A DNA stretch of 64,000 nt from Strigomonas culicis (taxonomy: Eukaryota > Euglenozoa > Kinetoplastea > Trypanosomatida > Trypanosomatidae), in the NCBI GenBank assembly GCA_000482145.1, contig AUXH01000005.1, positions 1 to 64,000 of the forward strand, read 5' to 3'. The stretch's first letter is position 1. The number at the start of each line of letters is the position of its first letter. The translations under genes and the position numbers were made by a program. Shown here piece by piece: positions 8,722-18,580 of the stretch. The notes under the pieces are model-generated. The model ran no database searches and had not been told where the DNA came from. It worked only from the letters and a program-made list of their open reading frames with translations.

Positions 8722-9249
8722 CTACATCACAGCACAGTTTGCGCACACCAAGGAACGGTCACTACCCTGCCCATGCTTCGTGCGGTAGCGCATGAGCCAA
8801 TTCAGCTGTACCTGGTTGATCGCTCCCTTCCGGCGCTCTCTCACGTATCCGACGGCGTCCAACGGTGCCATGCGGCCATACTCGACCAGCGCAAGCGCCA
8901 CCAGGATGGGCGCGCGGCCCAGCCCCGCCACGCAATGCACCGCAATCGTGGACGGCGGCTGCCGTCCCGCCTCCTCCTCCAGTAGTTGCATCCAGTTGTC
9001 GAGGACGGTCTGCGTGGGCGGGGCGCCGTCGTCGAAGGTCCAGCCGTGCACCTTGATCCCGTTCTTCTCGACGACGTCCGAGTTGTACGTCGGGCCGCAC
9101 GCTCGCACGAGGTGCTGCACCTTGTGCTTCTGCAGCAGCTTCACGTAGGTGGGCAGACTGCTCGGGCTTGGGGCGTCGAGGATGAGAAACCGGAAAACCA
9201 CCTCGTCCGCTGCATTCTTGCAGTCCACTAGCGTACCGTTCGCGTCCAT
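8722..9249 (-). CDS. PRL: PRL-type (PTP4A) protein tyrosine phosphatase, second copy
   Basis: A 175-residue protein, the same length as its paralogue at 4895-5422. The start is set at the ATG at 9247-9249, because it aligns with the paralogue; the frame is open 34 codons further but those residues are low-complexity (Phe-rich, a translated pyrimidine tract). The phosphatase loop HCVAGLGRAP has its nucleophile at Cys106 and the general-acid region reads WTFDDGAPP, with Thr where the paralogue and other PRLs have Pro. The C-terminus is CAVM, again a CAAX box ending in Met and predicting farnesylation. Sequence between loop and C-terminus (LVALALVEYG...IRERRKGAINQ-type) is nearly the same in both copies, pointing to duplication of the gene. 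Confidence 0.92.
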   Translation of the reverse strand: MDANGTLVDCKNAADEVVFRFLILDAPSPSSLPTYVKLLQKHKVQHLVRACGPTYNSDVVEKNGIKVHGWTFDDGAPPTQTVLDNWMQLLEEEAGRQPPSTIAVHCVAGLGRAPILVALALVEYGRMAPLDAVGYVRERRKGAINQVQLNWLMRYRTKHGQGSDRSLVCANCAVM

Positions 9250-9545
9250 TAGCGCTGACACTACGTACACACGTGCAAACGAAAAAGAGAAGAAGAAGGG
9301 GGGAGAAGGAATAAGATGGCACAGCACACCAGCACACGTAGCATAACCCATTCACGGTGGGTGCACTGTAGAGTAGAACCACGAAACAAGAGCGCAGAGA
9401 GCATGCAGTTGATCATGTATCAGATCAGCCCGTAGATGGCCACAATCCCAAATGCATATAAGGAATAAAAAACAAATAAATAATAACAAAAAGGTATATA
9501 ATATGAATAGAGAACGAGGATCGACAAATACAGTGAAGGGTTGGA

Positions 9546-10976
9546 TTAATTGTCCTTTTTACCATTGTTTGGCAAACTGTATTTATTCAAAAATGTGAGC
9601 ACTCTGGATTCGTACTCTTCCGGATTGGTGTTGTAAAGGCCACAGTGAAAGGCGTTTTCACATACGTAGAGCTCCTTGGGCATCCCCGCGGCCTCAAACA
9701 GGATCTTCGAGTGCTTCACCGGCACAATGGTGTCTGCCGTGCCGTGCATGAGCAGCACGGGCCGTGGAGCGATGTTGCCAATGCAGTGCAGCGCCTGGCA
9801 GTGCTTCGTCGGCTTGTTCCCAATGCGCACGTTGAGCCAGAAGGTGGTGCACTTTCGAAACATCTTAAACAGAAATTCACTGTATCGCCGATGCGAGAAG
9901 TAGCCACCAATGATGGAGATGATCTGTTGATCGAGCAGCGTGGCGGACGTGGTGATGGCGTTTTCGGCAATGACCACATCTATCGACTTGTCGATCGCAG
10001 CCGCCATGATAACGGAGGCGCCGCCGACGCTGGTACCCATTGCACAAATGTGCTCATAGCCGTATTTGGACTCCATCAGTTGGCACGCAGAGATTACGTC
10101 GTAACGCTCCTTCATGCCAAACGTGAAGCCTCGCGAGTTGCCGCTGCTGAGGCCGTGCTCGCGCATGTCAAACAGCAGACAGCCGTACCCTGCCTTGTGC
10201 AGGAAGGGCAGATGGCGCAGCCATGAGCGCCGGTCGCGGCCACCGCCGTGCACCAGCACGATGCCAAGGTTGCGCGCCGCGCCCTCCTTGGGCGGGACAT
10301 ACCAGCCGCTGAGGATATAGTTATCCGTCGACTCGAACGTGACGTCCTCGTAATCCAAGTCGAAGTCTGTCTTGGGGTCGGTGATCCAGCCCTGCCAGTA
10401 ATCGGGGTTGCCGCGCATGGTGAGGTGCTTCGCCTTCGGCTGGTGGTGATACCACGGCGGACGAATCGCAATTTCAGACACAAAGTACGCCAGTGATATG
10501 TAGTAAAAGGACAGAGAAACAACAAGGAATTTAATGGCAAACCACAGCCCATTGTAAGAGATGAGGTACAGAAACGGGAGCAGAAGGCAAATAAGCGTCT
10601 TTCGCAGCGTAGCCGGGCTGACGACCTCGGAGGTACTCTCCTCTACCATTTCTTGGTTCTTTAGCTCGAGATTCTTCTTCACTTTATGGCGCTGCTTCTT
10701 CTCCTCATAGGTGGAAAATAAGATGGCCACGTTTTTTCGCCCAGAAGCAGGCGTGCACTGCAGAGGGGTCAGGCCGTTCTTTTCCTTTTTATAGTAGTCC
10801 GTGTCTTCCCGCTTCAGTAAGTAGGCGACCAAAGCAGTCTCACAGCGCTCGCAGGCGTAATGCAAGGCGGTCTTGCCGTGTTCGTCTGTTTCGTTGACGT
10901 CAACGCTGCCCTTCATAAAACACTTGACGACACCGGTGATGTCGCCATTTTTGGCCGCTTCGATCAACTGGGACAT
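9546..10976 (-). CDS. ankyrin repeat - membrane - alpha/beta hydrolase fusion protein
   Basis: A 476-residue protein with three parts. Residues 1-105 contain ankyrin repeats (MSQLIEAAKNGDITGVVKC, DEHGKTALHYACERC, KNGLTPLQCTPASG). Residues about 125-170 hold one or two hydrophobic segments (LICLLLPFLYLIS and IKFLVVSLSFYYISLAYFV), giving a membrane anchor. Residues about 205-465 are an alpha/beta hydrolase: oxyanion region HGGGRDRRSW, nucleophile elbow GTSVGG, acid HGTADTIVP and catalytic His in NAFHCG, so the Ser-Asp-His triad is intact. Related ABHD or S9-like proteins act as lipid or acyl-ester hydrolases; the substrate here is unknown. The ankyrin part presumably binds a partner on the cytosolic side. 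Start ATG at 10974-10976 begins the first ankyrin helix directly. Confidence 0.82.
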   Translation of the reverse strand: MSQLIEAAKNGDITGVVKCFMKGSVDVNETDEHGKTALHYACERCETALVAYLLKREDTDYYKKEKNGLTPLQCTPASGRKNVAILFSTYEEKKQRHKVKKNLELKNQEMVEESTSEVVSPATLRKTLICLLLPFLYLISYNGLWFAIKFLVVSLSFYYISLAYFVSEIAIRPPWYHHQPKAKHLTMRGNPDYWQGWITDPKTDFDLDYEDVTFESTDNYILSGWYVPPKEGAARNLGIVLVHGGGRDRRSWLRHLPFLHKAGYGCLLFDMREHGLSSGNSRGFTFGMKERYDVISACQLMESKYGYEHICAMGTSVGGASVIMAAAIDKSIDVVIAENAITTSATLLDQQIISIIGGYFSHRRYSEFLFKMFRKCTTFWLNVRIGNKPTKHCQALHCIGNIAPRPVLLMHGTADTIVPVKHSKILFEAAGMPKELYVCENAFHCGLYNTNPEEYESRVLTFLNKYSLPNNGKKDN

Positions 10977-11318
10977 GAGGGGATGTATATAATAGTAAAA
11001 ACGATAAGAGCAAGATTAAAGCACTTTACTAAATTTTTGATGAACAGGTAAACACCCCAAAACGGAACAGTAATAATAATGACTGTTTCCTATATCATAT
11101 AAGGGGTGAATCTCAATGTAGAAAAGAACACGAAGAGAAAGACACTAAAGAGATAAAGGAGAAGAATAATAAAGCCCTCGTTTTTCACACGATTACGAGT
11201 AAACATATACAATTGAGACGGTCTCTAATTGAGAGAGTGAAAAAAAAAATATTGTGCACGGATTCCTCTTTTTTTTTTTTGTTAGTTAATACTTGTGTCG
11301 TAGATACTGTACACTCTT
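10977..11318. other. intergenic spacer
   Basis: AT-rich spacer. An A-run at 11240-11249 and a T-run at about 11269-11280 lie in the 3' flank of the upstream gene; purine-rich sequence near 11126-11165 is the likely pyrimidine tract for the ankyrin-hydrolase gene. No gene seen. Confidence 0.4.
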
Positions 11319-13820
11319 CTAACACATAATGGTTTGTAAATACTCCATGCCGACCCCACCGGTCGTCATGGTCTCCGCTAGGAGGGTGGATATGGTAGCC
11401 GTTGTGTCCTTCTCCGATTCCAGCTGCTTTTGATAGAGGCCGAAGGCCTTGGCGAGCGTGGCATTCTTCGCATGACAATGCTGCGGTGGGATGTATAAAG
11501 GCCGTCTGTGTTTGTTTGTCAGCCGCTGCCTCCCTTCAAAGTCATCGCCCTCCTCGTAATAGCTGTATACACTCTCACTCCCGAGGACGTCGAAGATCAG
11601 CCGGATCGGTGCGTTCAGGTGCGTCATGCCCGTCATGGCAAACAGCACCAGACTGCGGTCCAGCACGTTGCGACGGATGTCCTTGAGCACGGCATCCGCT
11701 GGCGCGCCACCGTCGGCCTGCTGCCGCAGCAGCCGCTCGAAGGTCCGTGTGACGCGCGCGTAATCCCCCGACAGCAAGGCGCCCAGGAGGAGCGCCGCGA
11801 TGCACATGGAGTAGCCATCCCTCGTCAAGGACGGACGATGCCCGTCCCCCTTCGTGAGCTCGGCCAGCAGCCGCGCCGCCAGGCGCACCACGCCGTCGTA
11901 GTGCCCGCGGTCCAGCATGGCCACCATGGCGGTCGCGACCGTTATTTCGTTAAATGGGGAGGTCCCCTTCACACCCGGAACGGTGCTCAGCGCGACAAAG
12001 TAATGCACGGCGAGGTCCACGTTCCCCGCCGTGGCCGCCGCGTACACACAGTACAAGACGTTCATGAAACCGACCACCTTCTTCTCCGTCTTCGCGTGTC
12101 GGTCAGCCGCTCTCAGAGAGTCCATGAGCTGCAAGGTGGTCTGCCACGCTGCGTGTTTCACCGTGAGGAGCTGGAGATCGCGCAACACTCGCGTTGGCAC
12201 CAGTTCATCCAAAACTGCCTTGCCGCTCCGCTTCCGTTCGCTGGCTTTATCTCCTCCTTTGAAATAGCGCAGCACGTCGAAGGCGCGCTGCCACGACTGC
12301 TGCTCGAGATTTAGAATGAGTTTTAGCGCGCCGGCAGCGTCCGGTAAAACCGCGTAGCGCTGTTCAAAGACCTCTGTGCACTGCAGGGCTTGCCTCCAGG
12401 TTTCCGGAATCGAAATGCTCTGCAGGCCGCTCAGCAGTGCCCGCAGATGACTGCCCGTCACACGGAACGCCCTTTCCCCATGTCCCTGTTCAACGAGCGA
12501 CAGCGCCGGCAGCCACCGCTGCTTTGCAGGAGCAGCCAGGTAGCGGTGTAGCGCGTCATCGCCAGCCGTCAGCGCCGTGGGCTGGCCCATGCTTAGCAGC
12601 AGGCAGTGCACGACTGCATTGGGCAGCGTGGTGCGGAGGTCATCCCGCAGGCACCGCGCCACGCCTGCGAAGTAGTCCAGACCGATGCCGCGCACAAGCG
12701 CCTCATTGTGCAGGAGCGAAGAGCAGAGCGACTCGGCGGAGTGGCGGATCGCGTTCACCATCTGACGATCCGCTACGGCATCACCGTGCGCCGCGGTCGC
12801 GGTGATGGCATCCAGAAAGGACGATAAGACGCCTTCGCGCGCCGCCCGCCGCACGCGTGCGCGCTGCTGGTGCCACACCCGTAGGAGGGGGGAGATACAG
12901 CGCCAGAGTGTGGCCAGTTCGGAGCGAGCCGCGCGGGTCGGCGGCGAGGGCATCAAGGACTGCGGACGCAAGCGTGCGCGATCGGTCGACGTGTACTGTG
13001 TCGCAACGGTGTCCAAGAGCTTCTGCACGGCGTAGAGGATCGCATGCTCCCCCTTCTCCGTCGCGAGGCGCCGGACCGTGTCCTCGTCGCGAAAGCAGCG
13101 GGCGAACAGAAAAGGGTAAGTGTCCACCACCTTCTTCCACTCCTCGTCGCCGGAGGGCTCACGCAGCACCCCCTCCTTAGGTAGGGGAAAGAGGGCGTCG
13201 CGGAAGGCACGCACACCGTCATAGTGATAGTGCTCGTTACTCGGGTCGTCACTGCCCCAGTTCGATTTGTGCGCGGCCAGCAGGTTGCGCTGCAGCCAGT
13301 TCATCGTGCACTGCGCCAGGGCCCCCACCTCCTCGCGCTTCTGCAGCTCCGCCGCAATCGCCTCCTGTGACGCTGCCAACAGAGACGCCTCCTCCGGCGT
13401 AGCGTTCGCCGGTAATCGTTTCAAGCCAAACGCGCTCTGCACGACGGCAGCCGTTGCGAGCCCGACCAGGTCATCCTCCGAGAGCGGGCGGGGACGGGCC
13501 GGGGCCTCCTCCCGCAGAGTGTCTGGTCTCGCTGCCATTGCCACAGGAGACGCGCCCGCCACTGGCACGGGGGTGCCCAGTGGCATCGGCGCGTGCGCCG
13601 CGGGGAGCGCCGCGGGGAGCGCCGCCGTCGGCGCGCGCCACACCGCGATGGCGCGGTGCCAGTCGCCGGTGTCGGCGAGCAGTTGGGCCGCGCCGCGCAG
13701 CACCGCAGCAGAGCCGACATACTGCTGCGCCTGGCTCGGCACTTTGGACACGGGCAGGACGCTGAAGAGTTCGAAGAGACGTATGGCGTCTCGACTCAGC
13801 TGAGAAATCTTTGGGGGCAT
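11319..13820 (-). CDS. large helical-repeat protein, PPR-like, unknown function
   Basis: An 833-residue protein. The start is the ATG at 13818-13820; the codon before it is TTG. I do not recognise a named family. The sequence is almost wholly predicted alpha-helical with paired helices about 35 residues apart, for example YVGSAAVLRGAAQLLADTG followed by WHRAIAVW near the N-terminus, and FMNVLYCVYAAATAGNVDLAVHYFVAL then VATAMVAMLDRGHYDGVVRLA in the C-terminal third. This pattern is that of PPR or TPR-type solenoids. Many such proteins in trypanosomatids work in mitochondrial RNA metabolism, but a clear mitochondrial presequence is not obvious, so location is uncertain. An Ala/Pro-rich segment with the duplicated unit LPAALPAA occupies residues about 65-100. 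Confidence 0.6.
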   Translation of the reverse strand: MPPKISQLSRDAIRLFELFSVLPVSKVPSQAQQYVGSAAVLRGAAQLLADTGDWHRAIAVWRAPTAALPAALPAAHAPMPLGTPVPVAGASPVAMAARPDTLREEAPARPRPLSEDDLVGLATAAVVQSAFGLKRLPANATPEEASLLAASQEAIAAELQKREEVGALAQCTMNWLQRNLLAAHKSNWGSDDPSNEHYHYDGVRAFRDALFPLPKEGVLREPSGDEEWKKVVDTYPFLFARCFRDEDTVRRLATEKGEHAILYAVQKLLDTVATQYTSTDRARLRPQSLMPSPPTRAARSELATLWRCISPLLRVWHQQRARVRRAAREGVLSSFLDAITATAAHGDAVADRQMVNAIRHSAESLCSSLLHNEALVRGIGLDYFAGVARCLRDDLRTTLPNAVVHCLLLSMGQPTALTAGDDALHRYLAAPAKQRWLPALSLVEQGHGERAFRVTGSHLRALLSGLQSISIPETWRQALQCTEVFEQRYAVLPDAAGALKLILNLEQQSWQRAFDVLRYFKGGDKASERKRSGKAVLDELVPTRVLRDLQLLTVKHAAWQTTLQLMDSLRAADRHAKTEKKVVGFMNVLYCVYAAATAGNVDLAVHYFVALSTVPGVKGTSPFNEITVATAMVAMLDRGHYDGVVRLAARLLAELTKGDGHRPSLTRDGYSMCIAALLLGALLSGDYARVTRTFERLLRQQADGGAPADAVLKDIRRNVLDRSLVLFAMTGMTHLNAPIRLIFDVLGSESVYSYYEEGDDFEGRQRLTNKHRRPLYIPPQHCHAKNATLAKAFGLYQKQLESEKDTTATISTLLAETMTTGGVGMEYLQTIMC

Positions 13821-14068
13821 CAAACACCTTCCTAATACATGGATCTACGGAGCAAGAAGAAAGAAGAGAAAGAGAAAACAAGGTCAAATGAACAGGAGTG
13901 TCGTAGCTACATGATCCATATACAAAAAAACAAAAAAAGCAACCGTATCGGAATTGACATGTCTATGCACACCTGGTAGGACGTTCATATATTGCGCCTT
14001 CACGGTTCCACAACGGATAAAGCACCGCACAACAAATTCCTTCATCCAACATGCTGCGGACAACCGGC

Positions 14069-14770
14069 TCACTTGGCTCGGATGGGATCGAAGGAGCAGC
14101 CGAGCAGTCCCTTTCCCTCCCACCGATGCGGCACGACAAGGATCTTCCGCGGCTCCCCCTGGTCCTCCTCACGGACCCAGACGGGCAACAGCACCCCTTC
14201 TGCTGTCGCCGACATCAACGCGCTCGGGCCCTGGGACGCAAGCACCGTGCTCGTGACGGTGCCAAACTGCAGGATCTGATAGCCCGAGCGCAGACCCGCC
14301 TCAAATGCGGGACTGTTCGTTTCCACAATCGCCACCTTGAGGAAGGGAGTGAGAAGGGAAACGTTCCGCTTCTCCTCCATCTCTGCTAGTTGGAGCTTCG
14401 CGGCCTCTAACCCCCGGCGACGGTCCTCCTCATCCGCAACCATTTGCTGCGTAGCCTCCTCGTGCGTACTGCTTTGCAACTCCACTAGCTTCTCGTACAT
14501 GCGCTCCTGCAACGCCTTCAGATCATTTCGGCGGCAGCTGACGCGGTTCCGCGCGCCACGGATGGCGTACAGGTCGCAGTCTCCTCTCGGGAAGCCCTCT
14601 TCGTCGAGGAGCGGCTTATCAAGGCCTACGGGAGTTGACGCCAAGTACTCCAAGGACTCCTTCAACTCTGCCTCATACTTATCCTTCTCCTCTTGGAGAC
14701 GTAGCAACTCCTCTTTGATGCTCTTGGCGCGTTCGTTGCTTTCAAAGAACTGCGCACGTTCGCTCGACAT
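14069..14770 (-). CDS. PSMD9: 26S proteasome assembly chaperone PSMD9/Nas2 (p27)
   Basis: A 233-residue protein. The start is set at the ATG at 14768-14770, giving MSSERAQFFES; the open frame runs 15 codons further but that part is hydrophobic and absent from the family. Residues 10-125 are the helical N-terminal domain with the family element GLDKPLLDEEGFPRGDCDLY and the arginine-rich RNRVSCRRNDLKALQ. Residues about 140-225 form a PDZ-like domain (FLKVAIVETNSPAFEAGLRSGYQILQFG) ending with the Nas2 hallmark GLLGCSFDPI. The length equals that of yeast and human members. Nas2 binds the ATPase Rpt5 tail during assembly of the proteasome base in the cytosol or nucleus; the role is inferred from family. 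Confidence 0.92.
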   Translation of the reverse strand: MSSERAQFFESNERAKSIKEELLRLQEEKDKYEAELKESLEYLASTPVGLDKPLLDEEGFPRGDCDLYAIRGARNRVSCRRNDLKALQERMYEKLVELQSSTHEEATQQMVADEEDRRRGLEAAKLQLAEMEEKRNVSLLTPFLKVAIVETNSPAFEAGLRSGYQILQFGTVTSTVLASQGPSALMSATAEGVLLPVWVREEDQGEPRKILVVPHRWEGKGLLGCSFDPIRAK

Positions 14771-15094
14771 GGGCACAGGGAGAAGCAATATAATAGCAAT
14801 TCGTAGCGAACACACGTTCCACTTTTTCTTCTTGGGATCATTGAAGAGATGCGAATGGAGAAAAGAAAAAAAAGGAGAGCGTTAGAGAACAAGTAGGTGC
14901 ATGCAGAGACGGGCGCATAGGTAGCCCCACACAGGAACAAAAAACGTAACGAACACGACATGAGAAGCGATGCATCCTTATAGAAGTTTGTTCCGACAGA
15001 TGACAAGCAGAAGAGAGAAGCGACAAGAAATGTGTTGTGTTCTCTTCCATCGGCCTCCGAGCCCCGTAGTGAACACATGGAGAGGCAGTGGATG
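14771..15094. other. intergenic spacer
   Basis: Spacer between the STE20 kinase and PSMD9 genes. A purine run at 14853-14884 is a pyrimidine tract on the coding strand and the likely acceptor region for the PSMD9 transcript. No gene seen. Confidence 0.45.
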
Positions 15095-16564
15095 TTATAT
15101 ATGATAAATCGCTTTAAGCATCGTACCGTAGCTTTGCTGCGCCTGCATACAGCTTTGGGACTCTTCCTTGGTCAAGAAGCGCACGCTGCTCAGCTCCTGG
15201 TTGTACTTGAATGCGTACTGCAACGTGTGCGTCACCTGCATGGGGTCCTTCGGTGGCCGCACGCCGAGCATCTGTACGGCACTGCTTCCATCCTTTGAAG
15301 GGGCGGCATGCCTCGTGTGCGCGGCGTTGCTATCCAGCATGTGCACGACCTGCTCCACCGGCATCGGCTTCTGCCTCGCCTCGCTCATACTCAACTCGTC
15401 AAACTTGATATCGACGGCGGACAGCAGCGGCAGGAGGGGGATGGTGCCATCCGTGAAGAAGCTCGGCTCCGTGTCCGGCGCGGCGCTGACCGCATCGCCG
15501 TCGACCCCCGCCAGCACCTCCTTCGCCTGGCCCTCGCCGCGGCCCTCGAAGGAGCCCCGGCTACTCGTCGAAGACTTTTCGACGAAGGTGGCCGTCGACG
15601 CGTCGGAGAACTCGCCGCGGCGAACGCGACTGGAGCTCATGTTCTCCTTCCGCTCCAGCGCCTCGTCGATCAGCAGCTTCATCTCCTCCCGCGGCGCAAT
15701 GTTCTCCGGCGCCACGAACGGATCCTCCAGCATCTGCGTCGCCGTCGGTCGGATCTTCTTGTCCTTCGTCAGGAGCCGCTTGATGAAGTTGCTCATCTGC
15801 GGCGACCAGCGCTCCTTGTGCTGTAGGGTCGGCGGGTCCGACTTGGGGATGAGAAACACCAGGCGCGCGATGCTCACCCCGAGGTTGGGCGGCCCGTTCT
15901 CCGCGATTTCAATCACCGTGATACCGAGACTCCATATGTCCGCACGGCTGTCGTAGTCGCTCTCGAGGATCGTCTCCGGCGCCATCCACAGCAGCGTGCC
16001 GATGAACGTGTTGCGCCGCGACCAGGAGTGCCCGAGCTCCGTGCTGACGCCGAAGTCAGCCAGCTTCACCTGACCGTCCCGCGTCAGCAGGATGTTGCTG
16101 CCCTTGATATCGCGGTGCAGACGGTGCTCGCGGTGCATGTACTGCAGCCCCAGCAGCACCTCGCGGCAGATATACGCGATGACCTGCTCCGGCAGCGGCC
16201 GGTGCAGGATCTTGTACAGTACGTCGACAGAGCCACCTTCGCAGTACTCCATCACAAGCCAGAGCTTACCGAAAGACTTGTAGGTGCCATAGTACCGCAC
16301 AATGTTGGGGTGATCGCACTTCTCTAGGATGATGACTTCTTTTACAATCGTGACGAGCTCCTCCTTGTCCGCTAAGAGAATCTGTTTGATGGCCACGATA
16401 TCGCCGGTGTGACGCACGCGTGCTTTTATGACAACACCAAAGTTGCCCGTGCCGGCACTTTCTAGCTCTTCGAACACTTCCTGTGGGTCCTCTGGCTTGA
16501 TATGAATGTTGAGCTCTTCATCCGTCGGTAGGTTGTCGTACACGCCGGTGGATACAGAAGACAT
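15095..16564 (-). CDS. STE20-family protein kinase (MST/GCK type)
   Basis: A 489-residue protein with an N-terminal kinase domain (residues about 30-285) and a 200-residue tail. Kinase landmarks are complete: glycine loop GTGNFGVV, VAIK with the ATP lysine at position 60, E in KEVIILEK, HRDIKGSN, DFG in LADFGVS and WMAPE. The activation segment keeps the STE20 signature NTFIGT but continues LLWMAPE where most STE20 kinases have PFWMAPE. The domain order (N-terminal kinase, C-terminal tail) fits the GCK/MST subfamily rather than PAK. The tail is Ser- and Glu-rich, without a recognisable SARAH or CRIB domain. Substrate and pathway are unknown. Start ATG at 16562-16564. Confidence 0.9.
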   Translation of the reverse strand: MSSVSTGVYDNLPTDEELNIHIKPEDPQEVFEELESAGTGNFGVVIKARVRHTGDIVAIKQILLADKEELVTIVKEVIILEKCDHPNIVRYYGTYKSFGKLWLVMEYCEGGSVDVLYKILHRPLPEQVIAYICREVLLGLQYMHREHRLHRDIKGSNILLTRDGQVKLADFGVSTELGHSWSRRNTFIGTLLWMAPETILESDYDSRADIWSLGITVIEIAENGPPNLGVSIARLVFLIPKSDPPTLQHKERWSPQMSNFIKRLLTKDKKIRPTATQMLEDPFVAPENIAPREEMKLLIDEALERKENMSSSRVRRGEFSDASTATFVEKSSTSSRGSFEGRGEGQAKEVLAGVDGDAVSAAPDTEPSFFTDGTIPLLPLLSAVDIKFDELSMSEARQKPMPVEQVVHMLDSNAAHTRHAAPSKDGSSAVQMLGVRPPKDPMQVTHTLQYAFKYNQELSSVRFLTKEESQSCMQAQQSYGTMLKAIYHI

Positions 16565-17011
16565 GTGCGTTAACTAGGAGTGTTGTATCTTTCACTCTTT
16601 TTTTTTTACTAACATACGAAACTGAAATAGAAGAGAAAAGGAGATTATAATGATATTCTTATAGTAGCAACACGTCAGAGTCTAATCTTTGTATACATGC
16701 TTATGCACAGAGTGAAAACCGCATCGGTCTTAAGGATCAGGGGAGGGGGGGGGAGGTGAATGAACGCATCTTATCGTGTGTTAAAATGTATCAACCGAGA
16801 CGACAATAAAAAGGAAAAAGAATCAAACAACAATCCTCTTCGATTTCCAAACAAACACGACTTGGAACATGCAAAGAAGCGGCATATTACCCGTTCCTCT
16901 CACCCGCTACTTTCATCAATGCGAAAGAACTCCCATTAATTGTTAAAGTTAATCGAAATAAAAGAAAACAAAAGCGAAGGGCGCCGCGTCACGCAGCATC
17001 CACTTGTTTCC
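16565..17011. other. intergenic spacer with G-run
   Basis: A T-run at about 16598-16608 lies close to the kinase start. 16741-16756 is nearly all G (two G-runs of 3 and 9 split by A), hence a C-tract on the coding strand. The rest is AT-rich. No gene seen. Confidence 0.45.
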
Positions 17012-18580
17012 TCACTCTGTCTTCATCACCTTTTTATCCCGTGTGTCACCTTCATCGACGAGCACGGCATCCCAGAAGGTGTCTGGTAGCGTAAAGTCCA
17101 CACGCATCATCCGCTTCGTGGGTGCGACGTCGCGTACCATCACGACGGACTCCACGTTCTTCTCCTCCAGACGATACCCCGTGTGGTGCTCCACCTGCCG
17201 CACCGCGCTGCCGCTGAGGTCGTCCATCTCCGAGGTGAAGCAGTACACATGGATAAGAAAGTTCCGATCCACGTCCTTCGCGGTGATGCGGCGCCACGGG
17301 CTGGCCGCGGTGGAGGGGTTGAAGACGTCCAGAAATTCAACCGCGATCGCGGGCAGGTTCATCACCACGTGGCGGCGCAATTTCCCGCCGGTGGGGCGGT
17401 GCAGCTTGGAGAGCGTCCGGTCCTTCCGGTGGCCGCCCGTGATGTTCTCGTAGAGCACCGTGTTCATAAACTCGCGGCCGTCGAGATTGTACACGAACAT
17501 GGCCAAGTTGTCAATGTGGTTGAGGTTCATATTGATCTTCATGTACTCCGCCGCCGCCGGGTTGAGGTCGTTCGCGAACACATGCACGCCCTCTCTGGCC
17601 GCCGGCACGGCGAACGGCCCGACCCCCGCCATCACATCAAAGAGCACATCCCCCGGCTGGAGCAGCTTCACGAGCTCCGTGTGCTCGTGGCTGAGGCGCG
17701 AGTTCCAGTACACGCGGTTGTAAGGGACGCGGAACTGACAGTCGTGCTGCTTCACCGTCGCGACAAGCAGCTCGTTCAGCTCCGTTTCGGAGAGCGGCGG
17801 CACGCGGCCGTCCGCGTTCGGCTCTCGCCTGTACGCGATCACCTCCATCGGGAACTCGCGGAAGACGCTGGAGATGGATGCCGTCTTGTTCACCACGACC
17901 GTCACGGTGGGGTTGCAGTCGATGATGATGTTGCCGATCGTCCCCTTGAAGGGCAGGTGTGCCTCTGACAGGTTGACGTGTGCGATGTGACCGACCTGCT
18001 CAAAGCCGCTCAGCGCTACCAAGTGGCGCTGCGCCTCCTCCGTGCGCGGCTCCGCGGCGCTGGATGGGCCGCCGTGCAGCACGAAAGACAGCAGCTCCGG
18101 CATCGTGTAGTTCTTGTACGTCAGGTGTACCTTGAAGGAGGTGAACGCGAGCTCGATCGTCGCCGCCTTGGCCGCATCGACACCTTCCAACACCGACAGA
18201 AGACTGGTCGGCACACGGCCCTTCGCCGTCTGGACAATGGTCGCAATCGTCTGGAAGCCACTGGTGGCCGACTCCACCTCGCCGGCGACCGGCCGCCAGA
18301 CAGTGTCGGACACAAGCAGCAGCTTCACCGGTGTGCCGTCCGCAGGCTCCACGGCGTCGCTCGCGCCCACCGCGGTGGCGACGAGGCCGCTGCCGTCCTT
18401 GGCATCGACGACGGCGCCGTCCACCACGTTGCGCACACCGCGCTGCGCGAGCAGCAGCCCGCGCAGGGCCCTGATCACGGTGCCCGCCTCCCTCTTCTGA
18501 CGGAGCGCCACCGCGTGCACCACGCGGGTCGACTCGGCCAACCGTCGGTACGAGAAGGGGTCGTGTGCCTCTTCTGTCAT
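17012..18580 (-). CDS. TRM5: tRNA (guanine-37-N1)-methyltransferase Trm5
   Basis: A 522-residue protein. The start is the ATG at 18578-18580; the frame extends six more codons only to a GTG. The Trm5 order is visible: a variable N-terminal domain, the D2 region with [19 protein letters not shown] and [13 protein letters not shown], then the class I methyltransferase with SAM loop [14 protein letters not shown], acidic motif ANDLNPAA and the catalytic-side motif [13 protein letters not shown]. Trm5 makes m1G37 (and the wyosine precursor) in tRNAs with G37, preventing frameshifting; eukaryotic Trm5 works in nucleus or cytosol and sometimes mitochondria. An insertion in the methyltransferase domain ([20 protein letters not shown]) is longer than usual. 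Confidence in the family is high. Confidence 0.92.
   Translation of the reverse strand: MTEEAHDPFSYRRLAESTRVVHAVALRQKREAGTVIRALRGLLLAQRGVRNVVDGAVVDAKDGSGLVATAVGASDAVEPADGTPVKLLLVSDTVWRPVAGEVESATSGFQTIATIVQTAKGRVPTSLLSVLEGVDAAKAATIELAFTSFKVHLTYKNYTMPELLSFVLHGGPSSAAEPRTEEAQRHLVALSGFEQVGHIAHVNLSEAHLPFKGTIGNIIIDCNPTVTVVVNKTASISSVFREFPMEVIAYRREPNADGRVPPLSETELNELLVATVKQHDCQFRVPYNRVYWNSRLSHEHTELVKLLQPGDVLFDVMAGVGPFAVPAAREGVHVFANDLNPAAAEYMKINMNLNHIDNLAMFVYNLDGREFMNTVLYENITGGHRKDRTLSKLHRPTGGKLRRHVVMNLPAIAVEFLDVFNPSTAASPWRRITAKDVDRNFLIHVYCFTSEMDDLSGSAVRQVEHHTGYRLEEKNVESVVMVRDVAPTKRMMRVDFTLPDTFWDAVLVDEGDTRDKKVMKTE

Noticed and set aside
8722..9351. A longer PRL with 34 extra N-terminal residues
   Set aside because: The extra residues are a translated pyrimidine tract (Phe/Ser-rich) and the second ATG at 9249 gives the same 175-residue length as the paralogue.
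16741..16756. G-quadruplex
   Set aside because: Only two separated G-runs (3 and 9) and a short GG; a four-tract arrangement with regular loops is not present beyond the homopolymer.
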